From Lentzea albidocapillata (GTDB taxonomy: Bacteria > Actinomycetota > Actinomycetes > Mycobacteriales > Pseudonocardiaceae), in the NCBI RefSeq assembly GCF_000719115.1, contig NZ_JOEA01000026.1, positions 1-64,000 of the forward strand: a stretch of DNA of 64,000 nucleotides, read 5' to 3'. The position numbers and the translations under genes were made by a program. The notes under the pieces are model-generated. The model was not told the DNA's origin. It searched no databases and saw only the letters and a program-made list of their open reading frames with translations. Shown piece after piece: positions 7,657 to 15,415 of this stretch (the first letter of the stretch is position 1; every line of letters starts with the position of its first letter).

Positions 7657-8476
7657 AACAACTTTACGGTCGGGGGTCGCAACTACAACACCGCGATCCA
7701 GCAGAGGGTGCACGACGGCAGCGGCACGGTCGTCGAGGAATCCAGGACGCCATTGGAGGTCGGGCGCGGGCTCGTGCGGCCCAACTACCTCTCCGGTCTC
7801 TACCGCGGGATCAGCCTCGACCAGGACCAGCGGATCAAGAAGATCACCGGCGTCGACGTCGCGCTGGACCGCCGATCGCGGCCTCACCCAGCTCGACGAC
7901 GCCACCCACCTCGCCTACGTGACCAAGCGCGTGATCGTATGGCCGGCCTGGGACGCGGGTGGCCGGTTCAAGGGCTACGACGACGGCAAGGACCACTCAG
8001 CGGAGGTTGCGGTCTGCGGACCCGGATCACGCGCGAGCACCGGGTCTCTCCCCGGCTGATCGTCGACTTCGAGTGGCCGATGTCGTTGCTGCTCGCCGGA
8101 ATCGACCCGCAGCAGGAGGCCGCGCTCGTCGGCCTCAACGCGCAAAGCGCCTATGACAGCGCGCGATCGGCACCCGGCACGCGTACCGGTGAGTCGTGCA
8201 TGGACGCCACCGACGTCTACGGCGCGGCCGTGCGCGACGAGCTGCGGGCCCAGCTGACCGTTGTCGTGCAAGCGGGTTCTCCCGAGTACGACCAGCAGCC
8301 CGACGGGTCGCTGCGGCCCCGTGACGTCGACCCTCGCGAAGTTCAATCCCGGCAAGCCGGGCGGGGAGCTGTTGTCCGCCGCCGCGGCTGGCGTGTTCGA
8401 CGCGACCAAGCTGCGCGGCTTCGCCGAACTCCCCGCCGTGCCGCTGGAGACCTACCACCCGCCGAAGGCTGCCTGA
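7657..8476 (+). pseudogene. Decayed gene with at least three frame changes, family not recognised
   Basis: Coding-like sequence continues through alternating frames. One frame reads FTVGGRNYNTAIQQRVHDG to ITGVDVAL (about 7660-7865). A second reads RGLTQLDDATHLAYVTKRV to KDHSAEVAV (about 7870-8010). The first frame then resumes with LIVDFEWPMSLLLAGIDPQ to AQLTVVVQAGSPEYDQQP (about 8060-8320). The second finishes as LAKFNPGKPGGELLSAAAAG to the TGA at 8474-8476. No start codon or N-terminal part is visible because the upstream end abuts the DUF3995 stop. I do not recognise the original family. A sequencing error could explain one frame change but hardly three. Confidence 0.55.
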
Positions 8477-8657
8477 TGGCTCTTCATCCTGTCGTCAGTA
8501 CCGTGCACGTTCCGTTTGGTACCGCGCAAGGTCACCTCATACCGGGTGATTGCGGACCGTCCGGCAAACGAAGATCATCCGCGTCTCGGGCCAGTCTCGG
8601 GCTCGCAAACCATGATCCACAGCAATGAGACGGAGAATGACGATGAGCACGGAAACA

Positions 8658-8694
8658 CAAAAAAGCAGGCCGAGACGAATCTCGACCTGCTTCT
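8658..8694 (-). terminator. Terminator of tRNA-Lys copy 1
   Basis: AAGCAGGCCGAGA (8663-8675) pairs with TCTCGACCTGCTT (8680-8692), with one mismatch. On the reverse strand it is followed by a run of T (8658-8664). It is shared in sequence with the hairpins at 19095-19124 and 16656-16685. Confidence 0.8.
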
Positions 8695-8700
8695 CCAAAG

Positions 8701-8774
8701 TACGCCGCCAGGGATTCGAACCCCGGACCCGCTGATTAAGAGTCAGCTGCTCTAACCAACTGAGCTAGCGGCGC
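8701..8774 (-). tRNA. tRNA-Lys (CTT)
   Basis: 74 nt on the reverse strand. The acceptor is GCGCCGC/GCGGCGT (first pair G-U) with discriminator A and no encoded CCA. The D-arm is AGCTCAGTTGGTTAGAGC. The anticodon stem CTGA/TCAG encloses CTCTTAA, anticodon CTT. The T-loop is TTCGAAT. It is almost identical to the copy at 19133-19206. Confidence 0.95.
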
Positions 8775-8851
8775 TTGTTTGTGTGCCGGAGGCTTGCTCG
8801 TTCCGACGACAAGAACGTTAGCACAGGGGTTCCAACGCGTTTTCACGCGGG

Positions 8852-9463
8852 TCACCCGTTCGCCTTCTCGAACCCCGTGTGGAGGAGCCACTGGGCCGCC
8901 GCGTAGGTCGGCATGACCCCCGCCGACGCGACTCGCGCGGCGCGTTCGCCGAGGACGAAGCGGCTCGCTCCGAGCAGTGCGTCCGACACCGCGAACAGGG
9001 TCGCACCAACGAGAACTCGTCGCGCGCCGGCGCCGCGGGCCGTCGACGCGGCGGCGACCATCGTGCCGAGCGTCAGGGCGTAGAGGCCCACCGGCTTGCC
9101 CTGCGGGCCTGCCGCGCGGGCGAACACGGCGGCTCCCGCGGCCGATGCCGCGACGATGGGCACGACCGCCTTGCGGGAGCCCGGCGAGGAGCGGCGGGCC
9201 AGGGCCGCGGTGTAGCCGACGTGGGCGACGAGGAAGCTGAAGAGTCCCGTGCGGAATGCCCGGTCCGAGTCGCCGAGGAGCGCCACGTCGCCGAGCCACG
9301 AGCCGGCGAGACCTACCGCCATGCCGGGGTCGCGTGGTGGGCTGGCCACGGCCAGGGCGGGCATCAGTGCGGTCTTCGTCACGGGGCGCACGGGCTTGGC
9401 GCCGCGCACGGCCGCCGCGATCGAGTCCGCGACCGCGGCGACCGCGTACGCCTGCTTCTTCAT
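8852..9463 (-). CDS. Lysoplasmalogenase (YhhN family)
   Basis: 203 aa, a polytopic membrane protein with about eight hydrophobic segments. YhhN/TMEM86 proteins hydrolyse the vinyl-ether bond of lysoplasmalogens. Family signatures visible are KPVRPVTKTALMPAL (about 22-36), SWLGDVALL (about 55-63), FSFLVAHVGYT (about 75-85) and LVGATLFAVSDALLG (about 150-165), with the two conserved Asp in the GD and SD motifs. ATG start at 9463. It lies downstream of, and 25 bp from, an AraC-type gene on the same strand, so the two may form one transcript. Confidence 0.82.
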   Translation of the reverse strand: MKKQAYAVAAVADSIAAAVRGAKPVRPVTKTALMPALAVASPPRDPGMAVGLAGSWLGDVALLGDSDRAFRTGLFSFLVAHVGYTAALARRSSPGSRKAVVPIVAASAAGAAVFARAAGPQGKPVGLYALTLGTMVAAASTARGAGARRVLVGATLFAVSDALLGASRFVLGERAARVASAGVMPTYAAAQWLLHTGFEKANG

Positions 9464-9488
9464 TGAGCACCTCTCGCCGTGGAGGCGC

Positions 9489-10328
9489 TCAGACTAAGAG
9501 TTTCGGCTCGAGGTCACCGCCGTGTCGTCGATCACGAACGACTCGATCTGCTCCGAGAAGCCTGCGCAACGCGGTCGGTGTGTGTCCGAGGTGGTCGCGC
9601 ACCGTGCGGCACAGGTGTGCCTGGTCAGCGAAGCCGAGATCGGCGGCGAGCACGGCGAGGCTGGGTTCGCCCTCCTCCAGGCGGTCCAGCGCACGGGAGA
9701 CGCGAACACCGTTGCGGTAGCGGGTGAGCGACACCCCCAGCGTGCGGGTGAAGGCACGACTCAACCGGTACGGCGAGACGCCCAGGAGGCCGGCGAGCGG
9801 GATCAGTCCCGAGGCAGCCGGGTGGTCGTCGCCGACCACACCACGAGCCTTGGCCACCAACGCCTCGTCGCCGCCACCGTCCGGAGCCGCAGTGGTGACG
9901 ACCTGCCCGACGGCCTGTGCCACCAGGCCCACCAGCTCCTCGGCCCCGTCGTCGCGCGCGGCCGCGAGAAGCCGCCGGTGGGCCAGGTCGAGCCGGCCGT
10001 CCACGTACAGCGACGACCCGGCGAACCTCGGTGCCTCGCCTGCCAAGGCCCGCCACAGGTCGGACCGCACGCTGATCGACGTGCACGCGTCGCCGCCGGC
10101 GGGGTGGGAGAACTGCTCTTCCTCGCCGGGTAACCCGAGATAGCCGATCGTGCGGTCCAAGTCGGTGCTCACACCCCGGACGCGGCGGCGGAACCTGCCA
10201 CCGCGCACGAGGACGAGCCGCACGTCCGCGCGCGGCTGCTCGGCCGACCAGCCGCGGTGGTCGTCGCGGCAGTCCACCGAGGACACGGTGAACTCCGGAC
10301 GGGCCGCGAGAGCGTTGAAGGACAGCAC
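9489..10328 (-). CDS. AraC-family transcriptional regulator
   Basis: 279 aa. The N-terminal half (1-165) is an effector domain of AraC type without a clear ligand signature. The C-terminal half has the paired AraC helix-turn-helix: IPLAGLLGVSPYRLSRAFTRTLGVSLTRY (about 178-206) and LAVLAADLGFADQAHLCRTVRDHLGHTPTALRR (about 225-257). GFADQAHLCR is the conserved second-HTH signature. It probably controls itself and the lysoplasmalogenase gene downstream. Expected length for the family. Confidence 0.88.
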   Translation of the reverse strand: MLSFNALAARPEFTVSSVDCRDDHRGWSAEQPRADVRLVLVRGGRFRRRVRGVSTDLDRTIGYLGLPGEEEQFSHPAGGDACTSISVRSDLWRALAGEAPRFAGSSLYVDGRLDLAHRRLLAAARDDGAEELVGLVAQAVGQVVTTAAPDGGGDEALVAKARGVVGDDHPAASGLIPLAGLLGVSPYRLSRAFTRTLGVSLTRYRNGVRVSRALDRLEEGEPSLAVLAADLGFADQAHLCRTVRDHLGHTPTALRRLLGADRVVRDRRHGGDLEPKLLV

Positions 10329-10434
10329 TCACTCAGGTTAGAGACGGGGTCTGACAATTTTGGCGCAAGGATGTTCAAGACCCAGGAGCGGCCGCGGCGC
10401 AGGCTGGTGCGCACCAACCCAGAAGGAGCGGAAC

Positions 10435-10788
10435 ATGCCCGCACTCGCGCAGCTCACCACGATCGTCCTCGACTGCGCCGATCCCGGCCCGCTGGCCGAG
10501 TTCTACCGCGCGGTCACGGGGTGGAAGATCACCTCCAGCGACGACGATTCGTCCTACCTCGGGGAGGACGGCGTCCAGCTCGCGCTCGTCCGCGTGCCGG
10601 ACTACCGGCCGCCCGCGTGGCCCGGTTCGGACAAGCAGGCACACCTCGACTTCCACGTCGAGGACGTCGCACTCGCCGTCAAGCAGTTGCTGGAACTCGG
10701 TGCTACGAAACCGGATTTCCAGCCGGGCGAGGGCCAGTGGACCGTCCTGGCCGACCCGCAGGGTCACCTGCTGTGCCTGTCCGAGTGA
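10435..10788 (+). CDS. VOC / glyoxalase-like domain protein
   Basis: 117 aa from the ATG at 10435, preceded by AGAAGGAG. It has a single vicinal-oxygen-chelate module: TTIVLDCADPGPLAEFYRAVTGWK at the start, HLDFHVEDVALAVKQLLELGA in the middle and WTVLADPQGHLLCL at the end. Metal-ligand candidates are Asp/His in the first strand, His in LDFHV and Glu in the last. The exact substrate is unknown. Many such proteins are antibiotic-binding or isomerase-like. Its last 86 bp overlap the 3' end of the convergent monooxygenase gene on the other strand. Confidence 0.82.
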   Translation: MPALAQLTTIVLDCADPGPLAEFYRAVTGWKITSSDDDSSYLGEDGVQLALVRVPDYRPPAWPGSDKQAHLDFHVEDVALAVKQLLELGATKPDFQPGEGQWTVLADPQGHLLCLSE

Positions 10789-12265
10789 CGGGGATCGGCG
10801 AGAAGTCGTAGTCCGACAACGGAAAGCTGTTCGCGGCACGGTGTGCGCTCATCGTCGAGGTCGGCCGCAGCAGCGTGGCTTCACCGTGCTGGTTGAAGTA
10901 GGAGCTGCGTGCGGTGGCGCATTGGCCGAGCGAGAACACCGTGTTCTGCACGACCTTGGCGCGCATCCGGCCGAGGAACTCGTCGTTGGCCCGCTGTGTG
11001 ACCTCGAAGACCGACGAACCACGTGAGCGCATCGCCGTGAACAGCCGCCGCATGTGGGTCATCTGGCATTCGATCGTCGTGAAGTACGACAACCCGCTGT
11101 AGGAGTACGGACTGTTGAGCGACAGGTAGTTCGGGAACCCCGGCACCGTCACGCCCTCGTAGGCCTGGAACCGGTTCTCCCGCCACCACGCGCCCAGGTC
11201 CCTGCCCTCACGGCCGATCACCTCGAACGCCGGGAAGTTGGTGTCCCACAGGTCGAACCCCGTTGCCAGCACGAGAACGTCGGCCTCGGCCCTGCCCTCC
11301 GCCGTGACGATCCCGGACGCGTCGACCCGCTCGATCGCCGACGTCTCGAGTCGCACGTGCGGCCGGGTGAACGTGCGGAAGTAGTCGTTGGAGAAGGTGG
11401 GCCGCTTGCAGCCGAACGAGTAGTCCGGCGTGAGCCTGCGCCGCAGTTCCGGATCGCGGACCTGCCGGCGCAGGTGCAGGCGGCACCACCGCTCGGCCAG
11501 CCGGTTCACCACCCGCAACTGCTTGTAGCGCACCACTCCCGAGATCATCATCAGTTCGAGGACCGCGCTGCCCAGCCACCGCACGGCCCGCTGCGCGAAC
11601 GGCAGCCGCGCGAACAACGTCCTGACCGCAGGGGGAATCGGGTAGTCCGGCTTCGGGCTGACCCAGATCGGCGTGCGCTGGTAGACGGTCAGCGCGGAGG
11701 CCTGCCGGGCCAGTTCGGGAATCAGCTGCACGGCGGTGGCGCCCGTGCCGATGATCGCCACCCTCTTGCCGGCCAGGTCACAGGGCTCCCAGGCGGCGGT
11801 GTGGACCACCTCGCCCTGGAACGACTTGATGCCGTCGATGTCCGGCGTCTTCGGCATCGACAGGAACCCGGTGGCGGTCACGAGGTACCGCGCGGTGAAC
11901 GTCTCCTCGCCGGCGGCGACCTCCCAGTGATCGTCCCGCCAGCGAGCGCCGTTCACCGTCACGCCGAAGCGCATCAACGGCCGCAGCCCGTACTTCACCG
12001 CCACGTGCTCGGCGTACCGCTTGAGCTCGGCACCCGGCGCGAACAGCCGTGACCAGTGCGGATTCGGCTCGAACGAGTACGAGTACGTCGAGGACAGGAT
12101 GTCGACGGCGAGCCCCGGATAGCGGTTCACGTGCCAGGTGCCGCCGAGGTCGTCCTCCCGTTCCAGGATCAGCAGGTCGTGCAGTCCGAGCCGCTTGAGC
12201 TCGATCGCCGCGCCCATGCCGCCGAATCCGGCACCGACCACGACCGCGTCGTACTGCGGGGCCAT
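10703..12265 (-). CDS. Flavin-containing Baeyer-Villiger-type monooxygenase
   Basis: 520 aa. It uses FAD and NADPH to oxygenate ketones or similar substrates. The FAD motif GAGFGGMGAA is at 11-20. The Baeyer-Villiger fingerprint FQGEVVHTAAWEP lies at about 149-161. The NADPH motif IGTGATAVQ is at about 171-179, and LVLATGFDLWD is at about 330-340. The core ends near residue 490, around DYDFSP. The last 30 or so residues (RTGTAGDPAGRPGRS..) are read across the antisense strand of the VOC gene and look like run-through. Divergent from a TetR gene 99 bp away with shared repeats, so likely its target. Confidence 0.9.
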   Translation of the reverse strand: MAPQYDAVVVGAGFGGMGAAIELKRLGLHDLLILEREDDLGGTWHVNRYPGLAVDILSSTYSYSFEPNPHWSRLFAPGAELKRYAEHVAVKYGLRPLMRFGVTVNGARWRDDHWEVAAGEETFTARYLVTATGFLSMPKTPDIDGIKSFQGEVVHTAAWEPCDLAGKRVAIIGTGATAVQLIPELARQASALTVYQRTPIWVSPKPDYPIPPAVRTLFARLPFAQRAVRWLGSAVLELMMISGVVRYKQLRVVNRLAERWCRLHLRRQVRDPELRRRLTPDYSFGCKRPTFSNDYFRTFTRPHVRLETSAIERVDASGIVTAEGRAEADVLVLATGFDLWDTNFPAFEVIGREGRDLGAWWRENRFQAYEGVTVPGFPNYLSLNSPYSYSGLSYFTTIECQMTHMRRLFTAMRSRGSSVFEVTQRANDEFLGRMRAKVVQNTVFSLGQCATARSSYFNQHGEATLLRPTSTMSAHRAANSFPLSDYDFSPIPVTRTGTAGDPAGRPGRSTGPRPAGNPVS

Positions 12266-12295
12266 TCCCGACCTCCTTCGCTCTGCGGAATCGCT

Positions 12296-12326
12296 TGTCA
12301 GTTTCGGAACCGTATGTCAGTTTTGG
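12296..12326. promoter_or_regulatory. Direct repeats and promoter between the monooxygenase and TetR genes
   Basis: TGTCAGTTTCGG (12296-12307) and TGTCAGTTTTGG (12315-12326) are two 12-bp direct repeats, 19 bp apart. On the reverse strand they flank a plausible promoter for the monooxygenase: TTGCGA at about 12331-12336, an 18-bp spacer, then TACGGT. Binding of the neighbouring TetR protein here would block both divergent genes. Confidence 0.5.
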
Positions 12327-12364
12327 GGGTGATCGCAAGACTCCGCAGGTCATAGACTTGAGCC

Positions 12365-12991
12365 ATGACGTCCAGTGCCGAACCCGTCAGCCGTGCGGAG
12401 CGCAAGAAGCAGGAGCTGCGCCGCGAGATCATCGACGCGGCCTTCGACTGCTTCGCCGAACGCGGCTACCACGCCACCGGGATCGCCGACGTGGCCACGC
12501 GGCTCGGCATCGGGCACGGCACGTTCTACCGCTACTTCCAGAACAAGCGGGACATCGTCGACCACGTCGTCGACGACCTGGTCGGCCGCATCACCGGTGC
12601 CCTCACGGCGGAGAACGCCCCGGACGCGGTGTCGACGCTCGCCGAGTACCGCGAGCAGTCCGCGCGCATCGGCGAGGCGCTCGGCCGGATCTTCGGCGAG
12701 GACCCGCGGGTGCCGCGGCTGCTGCTGTTCGAGGCCCCCGGCATCGACCGGGCCATGGCCGAACGGATCCTCGACCTGTTCGACCTGGCCGCCGCGCTGA
12801 CGTCCGCCTACCTCTCACACGGCGTCGAACTCGGCTACCTGCGCGCCGACCTCGACGTCGGCAACACCGCCAGGGCCATCAACGGCATGATCCTCGGCAC
12901 CGCGATCTCCTCACTGCGCACGCCGGAAGCCCAGGCCGCGCAGAGCGAAGCGCTGCGGCGCGTCATGTACGACGGAATCGCCGCACGCTAG
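12365..12991 (+). CDS. TetR-family transcriptional regulator
   Basis: 208 aa. The TetR N-terminal DNA-binding domain covers residues 10-60: RREIIDAAFDCFAERGYHATGIADVATRLGIGHGTFYRYFQNKRDIVDHV, with the typical GTFYRYFxxK recognition end. The C-terminal ligand domain is helical and not assignable to a ligand. The ATG at 12365 is 99 bp from the divergent monooxygenase, the usual arrangement for local repression. The stop TAG (12989-12991) shares the tetranucleotide CTAG with the stop of the convergent amidohydrolase gene. Confidence 0.9.
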   Translation: MTSSAEPVSRAERKKQELRREIIDAAFDCFAERGYHATGIADVATRLGIGHGTFYRYFQNKRDIVDHVVDDLVGRITGALTAENAPDAVSTLAEYREQSARIGEALGRIFGEDPRVPRLLLFEAPGIDRAMAERILDLFDLAAALTSAYLSHGVELGYLRADLDVGNTARAINGMILGTAISSLRTPEAQAAQSEALRRVMYDGIAAR

Positions 12992-14178
12992 CCGAGCCAC
13001 GTCCGCGCGGCCACGATCAGCGCGTCGACCCCGGTGGTCAGCGTCGGCTCGACGTCCGGCGCGTACTCGGGGGAGTGGTTCATCGCGACGGCCTGACCGG
13101 GTTCGCGGGTGCCGAAGTCGGTGCCGCCGAGGAACCAGAACACGGTCGGCACACCCGCGGCCGTGCCGAACACGCCGACGTCCTCGCTGGCGTTGACGAC
13201 CGCGCCGGGGATCAGGTTGCTCTTGCCGAAGTGCTCGGCGAACGCGGCCATCGTCCTCGTGGTCGCGTCCGGGTCGGACACGAGCACCGGAGTGCCGTCG
13301 TACCAGTCGAACTCGGGTTCACGCGGCGCCCCGGACGCGGCGGCCTCGGCGCGCACGATCCGTTCGACGGCCGTCCGGACGATGCCGCGGATGTGCTCGT
13401 TGAACGTCCGGATGTTGACGCCGATCTCGGCCGTCTCCGGGATGACGTTCTCCTTGGTGCCCGCCTGCAACCGCCCGACCGTGACGACGGCACGTTCGGA
13501 CGGCGCGACCTCGCGCGCGACGATGCCCTGCAGCCGCACGACGGTATGCGCGGCCATCAGCACCGGATCGATCGCGGTCTCCGGCGCCGAACCGTGGCCG
13601 CCGCGCCCGAACAACGTGACGCGGACCGAGTCGGAGGCCGCCATCAGCGGACCGCTGCCGTACGCGATCATCCCGGCGGGCAACGGGCTGACGTGTTGCG
13701 CCAGCACGACCTCCGGCTTGCCGAACCGGCCGAACAGGCCGTCCTCGACCATGTCCCGCGCGCCACGGCCCAGTTCCTCCGCCGGCTGGAACACCACGAG
13801 CAGCGTCCCCGACCACTCCTCGCGGGTCTGCGACAAGCGTTCGGCCGCCCCGATCAGGCACGTGGCGTGCATGTCGTGCCCGCAGGCATGCGCCACCGGC
13901 ACGTCCTCACCGTCCGGATTGGTCGCACGGACCGTTGAGGCGTAAGGCAATCCCGTCGTCTCCTGCACGGGCAACGCGTCGATATCCGCCCGCAGCATGA
14001 CGACCGGACCGTCGCCGTTGCGCAGCACGCCCACCACACCCGTGCCGCCGACCTCCGTGGTGACGTCGTAGCCCAACGGCCGCAACGCGTCCGCGAGCAC
14101 GCCGGCCGTGCGGAACTCCTGCAGCGACAGTTCGGGGTGCTCGTGCAGATCGCGGTAGAGCGCGTGCAGGTCGGGCAC
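12988..14178 (-). CDS. M20-family amidohydrolase (N-acyl amino acid / hippurate hydrolase type)
   Basis: 396 aa, metal-dependent hydrolase of N-acyl amino acids or related amides, cytoplasmic. Visible family features are HEHPELSLQEFRTA (about 12-25), VMLRADIDALPVQE (about 59-72), HACGHDMHATCLIGAA (about 97-112) with metal ligands Cys, His and Asp, FQPAEELGRGARDMVEDGL (about 129-147) with the catalytic Glu, and HVSPLPAG and NHSPEY for the remaining ligands. The dimerisation lid is in the middle. GTG start at 14178 behind GAGGGAGA. The XRE-like gene lies 69 bp upstream on the same strand and may be co-transcribed. Its stop overlaps the TetR stop within CTAG. Confidence 0.9.
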   Translation of the reverse strand: MPDLHALYRDLHEHPELSLQEFRTAGVLADALRPLGYDVTTEVGGTGVVGVLRNGDGPVVMLRADIDALPVQETTGLPYASTVRATNPDGEDVPVAHACGHDMHATCLIGAAERLSQTREEWSGTLLVVFQPAEELGRGARDMVEDGLFGRFGKPEVVLAQHVSPLPAGMIAYGSGPLMAASDSVRVTLFGRGGHGSAPETAIDPVLMAAHTVVRLQGIVAREVAPSERAVVTVGRLQAGTKENVIPETAEIGVNIRTFNEHIRGIVRTAVERIVRAEAAASGAPREPEFDWYDGTPVLVSDPDATTRTMAAFAEHFGKSNLIPGAVVNASEDVGVFGTAAGVPTVFWFLGGTDFGTREPGQAVAMNHSPEYAPDVEPTLTTGVDALIVAARTWLG

Positions 14179-14247
14179 TGTGTCTCCCTCAGTCCTGGCC
14201 GAGCTTCGGCAGTTCGCCGGGCTTGAGGCGATCCGGCAGGACTTACC

Positions 14248-15189
14248 CTAGGACCAGTCCCAGCCGATGCCGAGCACGCCAGGCTGGACGTCCTTCGCCA
14301 CCATGTGCAGCACACGGCCCGGCGCGAGCGCGAGTTCGTCCCCCCGCACCAACGCTGCGTCCACGCCGACCTGCGCGAGGGTGTAGCAACGGACCGGGAG
14401 GCGGGGCTCGGTGAACTGCACGCTCATCACGTACGCGCCCACGGGATAGCGGAACGCTCGCCGGTAGTCGTTGGCCACCGCGCCTGTCTCCGCGATGGTG
14501 AAGCGGTACTCCAGCAGGTGGGTCTGGCCCGCGCGCAGGGTGTGGTCGAACAGCAGTTCCGCGGCGATCACCGGAGCTCCGGGGTGCCTGCGCACGCGTC
14601 CCAGCCGGCAGTTGCGCACGGCCTCCGCGCCCAGCGCCTCCGGTGGCGTGCCGTCGTCCGCGCAGTACACGGCCAGGTAGCGGTCGGGGTGACCGGCGAC
14701 CGCGCGCAGCACCTGTCTGGTGTGGACCGAGCGGAGCGCGCCGTGCCGGTCCACTGTGGCCGCGTCGTCCTGCGACCACAGGCGCAGGTCGCTGTCGGAC
14801 GGACCGACCAGCGCCTCCACGGTCTCCGCCAGCGACTGCGCGGGTTCCAGCATCCGTCCATAACGCCGGGGCTGTCGCTGCTCCGTCACCCACCTGCCAC
14901 GCGGGCGCGGCGGCCCGAGCAGGGCTTCCAGCGAGTGCCGCGGCAGGCCGAGGATGGTCTCGATGGCCTGGACCGCGCGCAGCGAGTCGGCGCGTTCGGG
15001 ACGGCTGCGGCCCAGACGCCAGTAGCTCAGCGTCGACAGGCTGACGTGGATGCCCCGGCGATCCAGGCGGTCGCGCAGGCGTTCCAGCGTGAGGCCGCTG
15101 CGCTCGATGGCGGCGCGCAACGCGGCGTGGAACGGACCGGCGTGCAACAGGACCTCGACCTCGTGGCCGACGTCGGGCGGAACGGCCAC
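14248..15189 (-). CDS. XRE-like helix-turn-helix protein of actinobacteria
   Basis: 313 aa, GTG start at 15189 behind GGAGGGGG. Residues 15-95 form a helix-turn-helix module (LRAAIERSGLTLERLRDRLDRRGIHVSLSTLSYWRLGRSRPE), followed by ETILGLPRHSLEALLG. The HVSLSTLSYWRxGRSxPER part is typical of a class of actinobacterial XRE proteins. The rest (about 110-313) is beta-rich with no enzyme motif and may sense a ligand. It is divergent from the M23 endopeptidase gene with 226 bp between. That gap has several CCACAG/CTGTGG motifs, including TCCACAGTTGTGGA at 15289-15302, that could be its operators. Confidence 0.75.
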   Translation of the reverse strand: MAVPPDVGHEVEVLLHAGPFHAALRAAIERSGLTLERLRDRLDRRGIHVSLSTLSYWRLGRSRPERADSLRAVQAIETILGLPRHSLEALLGPPRPRGRWVTEQRQPRRYGRMLEPAQSLAETVEALVGPSDSDLRLWSQDDAATVDRHGALRSVHTRQVLRAVAGHPDRYLAVYCADDGTPPEALGAEAVRNCRLGRVRRHPGAPVIAAELLFDHTLRAGQTHLLEYRFTIAETGAVANDYRRAFRYPVGAYVMSVQFTEPRLPVRCYTLAQVGVDAALVRGDELALAPGRVLHMVAKDVQPGVLGIGWDWS

Positions 15190-15415
15190 CGGCCACCCCC
15201 TCCACTGTGGAAGAAACAGTTTAGAAGGCTCCCCACGCCCGATATGACCGACGAAGGTGGGTATCCATCCACAGTATTGAAGGTGCCTTCCACAGTTGTG
15301 GACGTCCGCCGGAGGCGACCTTGACCGCGTCGGACCACCGGTATGTCATCGGCGCGGCGGCCCCTGCAAGAGCCGCCGAATCCCTGCACTGTGCCGATTT
15401 CCCCCTGGAGGGCAC

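Larger units (their letters stand above)
8606..8826 (-). repeat. tRNA-Lys repeat block, copy 1
   Basis: About 215 bp containing a tRNA-Lys gene, its terminator and its promoter region is repeated in direct orientation at about 19046-19260. The tRNA genes differ at a single position in the T-loop region. The flanks on both sides remain clearly similar (for example GTGTGCCGGAGGCTTGCTCG upstream of the tRNA in both). Confidence 0.85.
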
